64,000 bases of DNA from JAFAXA01 sp963777325. GTDB lineage: Bacteria; Pseudomonadota; Alphaproteobacteria; Acetobacterales; Acetobacteraceae. The stretch spans positions 682,001 through 746,000 of the forward strand of contig CAVZQE010000018.1 of assembly GCA_963777325.1 (NCBI GenBank), given 5' to 3'. How positions within the stretch are numbered: the first letter of the stretch is position 1; each line of letters starts with the position of its first letter. The translations under genes were made by a program, and so were the position numbers. Below the pieces are notes generated by a model. That model made no database searches. It was not told where the DNA came from and saw only the letters and a program-made list of their open reading frames with translations. This document shows positions 58,056 to 64,000 of this stretch, piece after piece.

Positions 58056-60017
58056 ATGGCTGGCCCTCGCTCGCACGCCCGGATCGCGGTGAACGTCGCG
58101 CTCGACGGGATCGCCGCCGCGCTCGCGGTGCCGCTTGCCCGGTGGATCGCCGATCCCGCCGGAGCGTGGATCGCGCCGCTCTGGCTGCTGGCGGCGGGCG
58201 CCGCGACGCTGCTCGCGGCCGGAGTGCCGTTCGGCCTGTCCAGGCAGTATTGGCGGTTCGCGGGCATGAACGACCTGCTCGGGGTCGCGGGCGCGAGCGC
58301 GCTCGGCGCCCTGCTGTTCACGCTCCTCCTCCACCTGTCCGGCCATCCGCCGGCCAATCCCGCCTTCCCGATGATCCACGCCCTGGCGCTGCTCGCCCTG
58401 CTGGGCGCCCCGCGCGTCGTGTACCGGTGGTTCCGAACCCGCGCCTCGCTGCGCCCGGCCCGCCGGGGAGAAGCGTCGTCCGTGCTGCTGGTCGGCTCCG
58501 GCGAGGACGCCGATCTGTTCATGCGCGCGCTCGCGCAGGACCGGCGGCAGCCGCTCCGGGTTCTGGGCCTGCTCGCGCTCGGCACTCGCCAGACCGGCCG
58601 CCGCATCCACGGGCGGCCGATCCTGGGCGGCGTCGACGAGGCCGCTTCCGTGCTGGAACGGCTCCGGGACGAAGGGCGGCTGCCCGACCTGCTGGTGGTC
58701 GCGACCCCCGACCTGGCCGGCGTGCCGCTCGCCGGGCTGCTCGAAGAGGCCGACCAGCATGGGGTCATCGTCCGCCTGGCGCCCCGCCCGACGGCGCTGC
58801 ACCCGGCGCGACGCGGCAGCGACGCGGCCGCCGCGCCGGCGATCGAGTTGAAGCCGGTCGCGATCGAGGATCTGCTGAACCGGCCGCAGGTGCCGCTCGA
58901 CCGCGCGGGCATGGCGCGGCTGATCGAGGGACGGCGGGTGCTCGTGACCGGCGCGGGCGGCACGATCGGCGGCGAACTTGCGCGGCAGGTCGCGGCGCTC
59001 GGGCCGGATACGCTGGTGCTGCTCGATAACGGCGAATTCGCGCTCTGGCAGATCGACATCGAGCTCGCCGAGCAGCACCCGCGCGTGCAGCGCCACGCCC
59101 TCATTGCCGACGTGCGCGACGAGGCGCGGATCCGGTCGATCTTCGAGGCGTGGCGGCCGGAGCTCGTCTTTCATGCGGCGGCGCTGAAGCATGTGCCGAT
59201 CGTGGAGGCGAACCCGCTCGAGGGCATGCTCACCAACATCGCCGGCACCCGCCACGTCGCGGACGCGGCGCGCGCGGCCGGCGCGCGAGCCATGGTGCTG
59301 ATCTCGACCGACAAGGCGGTGAACCCGACCAGCCTGATGGGCGCCTCGAAGCGGCTGGCCGAGATGTATTGCCAGGCGCTCGACGTCGCGGCCCGCAACG
59401 CCGGCGGCGAGGCGATGCGCTGCGTCACCGTCCGGTTCGGCAACGTGCTCGGCAGCACCGGCTCGGTCGTGCCGCTGTTTCACCGACAGCTCGAACGCGG
59501 CGGGCCGCTGACGGTCACGCATCCCGACATGCAGCGCTACTTCATGACCGTGCGGGAAGCGGTCGGCCTCGTGCTGCAGGCGAGCGTGCTCGGCACCGGC
59601 GACGCAGTGCTGCCGTCTGGGCTGCCGGCAGGAAAGGAGGGCGGCATTTTCGTGCTCGACATGGGCGAGCCCGTGAAAATCGTCGATCTGGCGCGGCAGA
59701 TGATCCGGCTCGCCGGTCTCAGGCCGGGCGAGGACGTGGAGATCCGGTTCACGGGCCTGCGTCCCGGCGAAAAGCTGTTCGAGGAGCTGTTCCACGGCCG
59801 CGAGCCGCCGGTGCCGACGGGCTTTCCCGGCCTGCTGATGGCCAATCCCCGCACCGCCGATCCGGCGGTCGTCGGCCGGGCCATCGACGAGATCGCGGCG
59901 GCCTGCCGAGGGGGCCAGGAGCGTGTGGCGCTGGCCCTGATCGGCCGCCTCGTTCCCGAGTTCGAGCACAATGCGGACGGCAGCCCCGCGCGCCTGACGC
60001 CACAGGAGGCCAGATGA
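58056..60017 (+). CDS. Membrane-bound nucleoside-diphosphate-sugar epimerase/dehydratase (CapD/FlaA1 type)
   Basis: A 653-residue polysaccharide biosynthesis enzyme. About four N-terminal membrane helices (VNVALDGIAAALAVPLARWI, LGVAGASALGALLFTLLLHL) are followed by a CoA-binding-like Rossmann domain (VLLVGSGEDADLFMRALAQD). The catalytic SDR domain carries VLVTGAGGTIGGELARQVAA, FHAAALKHVPIVEANPLEG and the ISTDKAVNPTSLMGASKRLA signature of 4,6-dehydratases. The tail has FTGLRPGEKLFEELFH. Converts UDP-GlcNAc-type sugars for glycan or O-antigen synthesis; overlaps the DegT aminotransferase gene, its usual partner. Confidence 0.9.
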   Translation: MAGPRSHARIAVNVALDGIAAALAVPLARWIADPAGAWIAPLWLLAAGAATLLAAGVPFGLSRQYWRFAGMNDLLGVAGASALGALLFTLLLHLSGHPPANPAFPMIHALALLALLGAPRVVYRWFRTRASLRPARRGEASSVLLVGSGEDADLFMRALAQDRRQPLRVLGLLALGTRQTGRRIHGRPILGGVDEAASVLERLRDEGRLPDLLVVATPDLAGVPLAGLLEEADQHGVIVRLAPRPTALHPARRGSDAAAAPAIELKPVAIEDLLNRPQVPLDRAGMARLIEGRRVLVTGAGGTIGGELARQVAALGPDTLVLLDNGEFALWQIDIELAEQHPRVQRHALIADVRDEARIRSIFEAWRPELVFHAAALKHVPIVEANPLEGMLTNIAGTRHVADAARAAGARAMVLISTDKAVNPTSLMGASKRLAEMYCQALDVAARNAGGEAMRCVTVRFGNVLGSTGSVVPLFHRQLERGGPLTVTHPDMQRYFMTVREAVGLVLQASVLGTGDAVLPSGLPAGKEGGIFVLDMGEPVKIVDLARQMIRLAGLRPGEDVEIRFTGLRPGEKLFEELFHGREPPVPTGFPGLLMANPRTADPAVVGRAIDEIAAACRGGQERVALALIGRLVPEFEHNADGSPARLTPQEAR

Positions 60018-61154
60018 CCGACGCCGCCCCCGTCCCGTTTCTCGACCTGAAGGCGCAGCAGAGGCGCATCGCCGTCGACCTGCGCCGCCGGGTCGATGCC
60101 GTGCTCGAGCATTGCCAGTTCGTGCTCGGCCCCGAGGTCGGGGAGCTGGAGCGCGCGCTCGCCGCCTTCTGCGGGGCCGCGCATTGCGTCTCGGTCAGCT
60201 CCGGGACCGACGCGCTGCAGATCGCCCTTATGGCGGAGGGGATCGGGCGCGGCGATGCCGTGTTCCTGCCCGCCTTCACCTACACGGCGACGGCCGAGGT
60301 GCCGCTCGTGCTCGGCGCAACCCCGGTGTTCGTCGATGTCGATCCGCGCACGTTCCAGATCGATGTCGCGCATCTGGAACGGCGCATCGCCGACACGCGC
60401 CGGGCGGGCAGGCTCAGGCCGCGCGCGATCATCGGCGTCGATCTGTTCGGCCAGCCCGCCGACTGGCCGGCGCTCGCGTCCGTCGCGGCGCGCGAGGGTT
60501 TGTTCACGCTCGACGACTGCGCGCAGAGCTTCGGCGCATCCCTGAACGGCGAGCGGCTGGGCCGGGCGGCGGAGGCGACCGCAACGAGCTTCTTTCCGTC
60601 GAAACCCCTGGGCGCGTACGGGGATGGCGGCGCGCTGTTCACCGAGAGCCAGGAGCGGGCGGCGCTGTACCGAAGCCTGCGCACGCACGGCGAGGGCACG
60701 ACGCGCTACGAGGTGCTTGCGCACCGGCATGAACGGCCGCCTCGACTCGCTGCAGGCGGCGGTGCTGCTCGCCAAGCTCGCCGTGTTCGAGGACGAGCTC
60801 GCGGCGCGCGCGCGGATCGCCGACGCCTACGACGCGCGCCTCGCCGGCGTCGTCGAGACGCCGCGCCGGGTGCCCGACAGCACGAGCGCCTGGGCGATCT
60901 ACGCGATCCTGGTGGAGGACGGCGCGGCCCGCGACCATCTCCAGGCGATGTTGCGCACGCGGAGCGTGCCCAGCGCGATCTACTATCCGCGCCCGCTGCA
61001 CCGGCAGCCCGCGTATCGCGACCACCACGACGGCTCGGCGCTGCCCGTCTCGGAGGCGCTGTCCGAGCGCATCCTGGCCCTGCCGATCCATCCGGATCTG
61101 ACCGATGAGGCGGTCGGGCGGGTGTGCGAGGCGGTGCTGGCGGGGATCAGCTAA
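60014..61154 (+). CDS. DegT/DnrJ/EryC1 family sugar aminotransferase, +1 frameshifted
   Basis: PLP-dependent aminotransferase for keto-sugars made by the upstream dehydratase. N-terminal VPFLDLKAQQRRI, SVSSGTDALQIALMAEGIG, FTLDDCAQSFGASLNG and the PLP lysine in ATSFFPSKPLGAYGDGGALF are in frame from ATG 60014. After YEVL a surplus G at 60719 shifts the frame; RTGMNGRLDSLQAAVLLAKL onward continues in the next frame to 61154. Corrected length is about 379 residues. Overlaps the epimerase stop by four bases. Confidence 0.9.
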
Positions 61155-61173
61155 GGCGAGCGCCCTCGTTCCG

Positions 61174-61436
61174 ATGCCCCTGCATTTCCATCCGAAAGCC
61201 AGAACGGTCGTTGTTTGCGACTTCCGTGCGGCTTCGTCGTGCCCGAGATGGTCAAGCGGCGACCCGCGACCGTCGTAAGCCGCAAATCCAGGGACGCTCG
61301 GGCCTATGCGCAATTGTGCCGATCAGCACCGAAGTTCCCAAAGTCACGGCGGCATACCAGGTCGAGTTGAAGGAGCTTGCCCTGCCGCCCCCGTTTGACA
61401 GGGGGCCGAACTGGGTGAAGGCTGATATGGCGCGGT
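61174..61436 (+). pseudogene. PemK/MazF-family toxin remnant
   Basis: Fragments in three frames assemble to a PemK-like growth inhibitor: MPLHFHPKARTVVVCDFR, then GFVVPEMVKRRPATVVSRKS, then GLCAIVPISTEVPKVTAAYQ plus VELKELALPPPFDRGPNWVK with ADM. These match family blocks (MVK.RP.vVvS; lC.vVPlST; PPPF....WVKADM). The two junctions need changes of two bases or minus one, and the sequence is lost after ADM, so the gene is dead and truncated. No antitoxin partner remains. Confidence 0.6.
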
Positions 61437-61445
61437 GTTGGTTTG

Positions 61446-61477
61446 GAAGCCCCGTTTCGTGCGGGGCTTCTTTTTTT
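61446..61477 (+). terminator. Strong rho-independent terminator
   Basis: GAAGCCCCG (61446-61454) pairs perfectly with CGGGGCTTC (61462-61470) around a 7-base loop and is followed by seven T. It lies just after the toxin remnant and would stop transcription coming from the DegT gene before bluB. Confidence 0.85.
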
Positions 61478-61478
61478 C

Positions 61479-61583
61479 TCGGAGACGTTGTCCAAACGCA
61501 TCCCAGCGCTGCCGATCCACTCGGACCTGACCGAGCAGGCCGCGTTCCGGGTGCGCGACGCGCGACGGGCGGCTGGTCGATAA
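61479..61583 (+). pseudogene. C-terminal remnant of a second DegT-family aminotransferase
   Basis: The frame ending at TAA 61581-61583 reads SETLSKRIPALPIHSDLTEQ then AAFRVRDARRAAGR. This closely parallels the tail of the intact upstream enzyme, SEALSERILALPIHPDLTDE then AVGRVCEAVLAGIS, but is clearly diverged. It is a paralogue or older copy cut off by the toxin-terminator segment to its left. Confidence 0.7.
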
Positions 61584-61592
61584 GGCACTCCA

Positions 61593-62246
61593 ATGTCCCT
61601 CCAATCCGCCTCGCCCCCGGCGTTCGACCAGAGGTTCCGGTCGGAGCTGCTGGAGCTGTTCCGATGGCGGCGGGACGTGCGGCGGTTCCTCCCCGAGCCG
61701 GTCCCGCCCTCGCTGCTGCGCGAGTTGCTGGCGGCGGCGGCGCTCGCCCCGTCGGTCGGGCTGAGCGAGCCATGGCGGTTCGTGATGGTGGACGACCCCG
61801 CGCGCCGGGAGGCGGTGCGGGCCAATTTCGAGGCGTGCAACGCGCGCGCCCTGGCCTGCCAGGAGCCGAGCCGGGCCGCGCTCTACGCCAGGCTGAAGCT
61901 GGCCGGGCTCGACGAGGCCCCGTGCCATCTGGCGGTGTTCGCAGAGCCAGACCCGGAGCAGGGGGGCGGCCTCGGACGCGGCACGATGCCGGAGACGACC
62001 ACCTACTCGGCGGTGATGGCGGTGCACACGCTCTGGCTCGCGGCGCGGGCGGCGGGCCTCGGGCTCGGCTGGGTCTCGATCCTCGATCCGGCGCCGGTCG
62101 GGGCGGCGCTGGACGTGCCGCCGGGCTGGACGCTGGTCGGCTATTTCTGTCTCGGCCATCCGCAGCGGCAGGACGATGTTCCGGAACTGGAGCGGCTCGG
62201 CTGGGAGCGGCGGAGGCCGCAACCGCCCGTGTTCATTCAGCGCTGA
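61593..62246 (+). CDS. bluB: 5,6-dimethylbenzimidazole synthase
   Basis: A 217-residue nitroreductase-fold enzyme that fragments reduced FMN to the lower ligand of cobalamin. ELLELFRWRRDVRRFLPEPV, APSVGLSEPWRFVMVDD and WLAARAAGLGLGWVSILDP are BluB hallmarks. ATG 61593 follows a weak AAGGCA. Its presence implies cobalamin assembly with DMB in this organism, which the B12-binding radical SAM enzyme at 16.3 kb would need. Confidence 0.9.
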   Translation: MSLQSASPPAFDQRFRSELLELFRWRRDVRRFLPEPVPPSLLRELLAAAALAPSVGLSEPWRFVMVDDPARREAVRANFEACNARALACQEPSRAALYARLKLAGLDEAPCHLAVFAEPDPEQGGGLGRGTMPETTTYSAVMAVHTLWLAARAAGLGLGWVSILDPAPVGAALDVPPGWTLVGYFCLGHPQRQDDVPELERLGWERRRPQPPVFIQR

Positions 62247-62331
62247 GCCATTTGGTGACAGCCGGTTTTCTTGACAGCCCCGGTCCCCCTGGGCTTGATC
62301 CCGCCAAATTCAGGAAGGCTATCCCTCCCTC

Positions 62332-63084
62332 ATGGCGACCACACGGGCCAAGCCCAAATCGAGCGGCCTTCTCGATAACGTCAAGACCATCGTCTATGCC
62401 GGCCTGATCGCCATCGGCATCCGGACCTTCCTGTTCGAGCCGTTCAACATCCCTTCCGGCAGCATGATCCCGACCTTGCTCGTCGGCGACTATCTGTTCG
62501 TCGCGAAGTACAGCTATGGCTTCTCGCGGTTCTCTTTCCCGTTCTCGCCCGACCTGTTCTCGGGCCGCGTCTTCGGCCACCTGCCGCATCGGGGCGATGT
62601 CGCCGTGTTCAAGCTGCCGCTCGATAACTCGACCGACTACATCAAGCGCATCGTCGGCCTGCCCGGCGACCACGTGCAGATGCGCCGGGGCGAACTCTAC
62701 ATCAATGGACAGCTCGTGCCGCGCCAGGCGGCCGGCGAGTGCATCGCCGACGACAACGGCATCCGCATCGAGGAGCAGCGCTTCCGGGAAGAGCTTCCCG
62801 GCGGTGTCACGCACTACATCTGCAAGGCGACCGACCAGGGCTTCGCCAATAACACGCCGGATTTTCTCGTGCCGCCCGACCGCGTCTTCGCCATGGGCGA
62901 CAACCGCGATAACAGCCTCGACAGCCGCTTCATGGACCGGGGCGTCGGTTTCGTCCCGCTCGAGAACCTGGTCGGCCGCGCCGAGTTCCTGTTCTTCAGC
63001 GTGGATGCCGAGGCGCCGTGGTGGCAGTTCTGGCAATGGCCGGTCGAGATCCGCTGGAGCCGCATCGGCTCGGGCATCCGCTGA
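62332..63084 (+). CDS. lepB: Signal peptidase I
   Basis: A 250-residue inner-membrane leader peptidase. One N-terminal membrane helix (NVKTIVYAGLIAIGIRTFLF) precedes the catalytic Ser44 in NIPSGSMIPTLL and the general base Lys105 in STDYIKRIVGLPGDHV. The GDNRDNSLDSR box is intact. Removes Sec signal peptides, including those predicted here for ZnuA, SurA and LptD. First of lepB-rnc-era. Confidence 0.94.
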   Translation: MATTRAKPKSSGLLDNVKTIVYAGLIAIGIRTFLFEPFNIPSGSMIPTLLVGDYLFVAKYSYGFSRFSFPFSPDLFSGRVFGHLPHRGDVAVFKLPLDNSTDYIKRIVGLPGDHVQMRRGELYINGQLVPRQAAGECIADDNGIRIEEQRFREELPGGVTHYICKATDQGFANNTPDFLVPPDRVFAMGDNRDNSLDSRFMDRGVGFVPLENLVGRAEFLFFSVDAEAPWWQFWQWPVEIRWSRIGSGIR

Positions 63085-63782
63085 GCGATTCGCCGCATGC
63101 GGCCGAAGTCCCGTTCGGCCATGTCTTCTCCCGTCCCGAGCTGCTGCGCGAGGCCCTGACGCACCGGTCGGCCGCGCATGAGCGCGGGCGGGGGCGCAGC
63201 CGGGCGCGGCGGGCAGCGCTGTCGAACGAGCGGCTGGAATTCGTGGGCGACCGGGTGCTCGGATTGCTGATCGCGGAGTGGCTGGCCGAGCGGTTTCCCC
63301 GCGAGCAGGAGGGCGCGCTCGGGCGGCGGCTGGCCCAGCTTGTCTCCCAGCCCGTGCTGGCGGAGGTCGCGGACGCGATCGGCCTGGCCGCCCTGCTCGA
63401 TGTATCCGAGGGCGAGGCGAAGGCCGGGGTGCGCCATCGGGCGACGGTGCTCGCCGACGCATTGGAAGCCTCGATCGGCGCGCTCTATCTGGACGGGGGA
63501 ATCGAGGCCGCCCGCGCCTTCGTCCGCCGCACCTGGAGCGACGCCATGATCCGGCAAGCCGAGCCGCCCAAGGACGCCAAGACCGGCCTGCAGGAATGGG
63601 CGCAGGCGCGCGGCTTGCCACTGCCCCGCTACGAGGTCGCTGCCCGCGAAGGGCCGCCGCACGCGCCGGTGTTCGTGATCGCCGTCGAGACGGGGGGCCA
63701 GACCGGCACCGGGACGGCGGGCAGCAAGCGGGAGGCCGAGCAGGAAGCCGCTGCCGATCTTTTGACGCGGCTGCCCTCATGA
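63018..63782 (+). CDS. rnc: Ribonuclease III
   Basis: A double-strand-specific RNase for rRNA and mRNA processing. The nuclease motif SNERLEFVGDRVLGLLIAEW supplies metal-binding acids, with more in ATVLADALEASIGALYLDGG. The dsRNA-binding domain is PKDAKTGLQEWAQARGLPLP onward, ending GSKREAEQEAAADLLTRLPS. The start is uncertain: ATG 63018 lies inside lepB, while family-like sequence begins around PFGHVFSRPELL (63114). A CTG at 63081 overlapping the lepB stop is the other option. No standard start occurs between. Confidence 0.9.
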   Translation: MVAVLAMAGRDPLEPHRLGHPLSDSPHAAEVPFGHVFSRPELLREALTHRSAAHERGRGRSRARRAALSNERLEFVGDRVLGLLIAEWLAERFPREQEGALGRRLAQLVSQPVLAEVADAIGLAALLDVSEGEAKAGVRHRATVLADALEASIGALYLDGGIEAARAFVRRTWSDAMIRQAEPPKDAKTGLQEWAQARGLPLPRYEVAAREGPPHAPVFVIAVETGGQTGTGTAGSKREAEQEAAADLLTRLPS

Positions 63783-64000
63783 GCACGCGATGCGGCTTCG
63801 CGGCCATCGTCGGCGCGCCGAACGCGGGCAAGTCGACGCTGCTCAACCGCATGACCGGAGCGAAGCTCTCGATCGTCAGCCCGAAGGCGCAGACCACGCG
63901 CTCGCGGGTACTCGGCATCCTGATGCGCGGCGAGAGCCAGATCCTGCTCGTCGATACGCCCGGCATCTTTCGCCCCCGCCGCCGCCTCGACCGGGCGATG
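63779..64000 (+). CDS. era: GTPase Era, 5' part only
   Basis: The window ends inside this gene. The 74 residues present include the G1 P-loop AAIVGAPNAGKSTLLNRMTG, the G2 region SPKAQTTRSRVLG and G3 LLVDTPGIF, all diagnostic of Era, which binds 16S rRNA in 30S assembly. ATG 63779 overlaps the rnc stop by four bases. Confidence 0.93.
   Translation, partial: MSTRCGFAAIVGAPNAGKSTLLNRMTGAKLSIVSPKAQTTRSRVLGILMRGESQILLVDTPGIFRPRRRLDRAM

Overview
The window is a very high-GC chromosomal segment with dense, often overlapping genes, typical of an alphaproteobacterium. The lysA-DUF4175 pair, the lptF-lptG-lptD-surA-rsmA run, the lepB-rnc-era run and a fliF-fliG-fliH-fliN-flbD-flhA-flhF-flhG flagellar cluster controlled by an FlbD-type regulator all fit that class. 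A member of the Acetobacteraceae/Rhodospirillales is my best guess, but this is inferred from gene order and protein style, with no rRNA in view.

Layout. 1-9 kb: protocatechuate 3,4-dioxygenase genes pcaH and pcaG (each with a one-base frameshift), a secreted alkaline-phosphatase-superfamily hydrolase, a beta-propeller lactonase, a lipoprotein, and a znuACB-type zinc/manganese ABC operon with a probable Zur operator. 9-12 kb: methionine salvage (mtnB-mtnD-mtnC) and tatA. 11.8-18.2 kb: a putative RiPP locus with a cytosolic papain-like peptidase, a divergent multidomain class III cyclase/ATPase, an 80-residue peptide with an NHLP-like leader, and a cobalamin-binding radical SAM enzyme carrying a CX7CX2C motif. 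18-22 kb: exported MsrA, a small lipoprotein, a PEP-CTERM protein, a decayed HigBA-type toxin-antitoxin module and a ferredoxin-NADP reductase. A 24-bp tandem repeat array precedes tsaE. 22-37 kb: a methyltransferase/flavoprotein pair, LPS transport and outer-membrane chaperone genes, rsmA, lysA, a DUF4175 protein and alkA, followed by a truncated ogt.

37.2-38.9 kb is a lower-GC island holding two unrecognised genes. 38.9-48 kb: tyrS, anmK, a three-subunit molybdenum aldehyde oxidase (paoABC type), a BON-domain protein, an unusual MfnB-like/dihydroneopterin aldolase fusion, a DUF218 protein and an isolated NepR-like anti-sigma factor candidate. 48-57 kb is the flagellar cluster. 57-61 kb: an SDR, a polysaccharide nucleotide-sugar epimerase/dehydratase and a DegT aminotransferase. 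61.1-61.6 kb is a graveyard of a PemK/MazF toxin remnant, a strong terminator and the tail of a second DegT gene. 61.6-64 kb: bluB, lepB, rnc and the start of era.

Two things stand out. First, the co-directional, nearly touching cyclase, precursor and radical SAM genes suggest that peptide modification is tied to a signalling ATPase/cyclase. Second, every clear frameshift in the core genes (pcaH, pcaG, lptD three times, flhF, the DegT gene, and probably lptF) is a +1 insertion. Because lptD should be essential, insertion-type sequence errors are the simplest explanation. The toxin remnants instead carry mixed, larger lesions and look genuinely dead.
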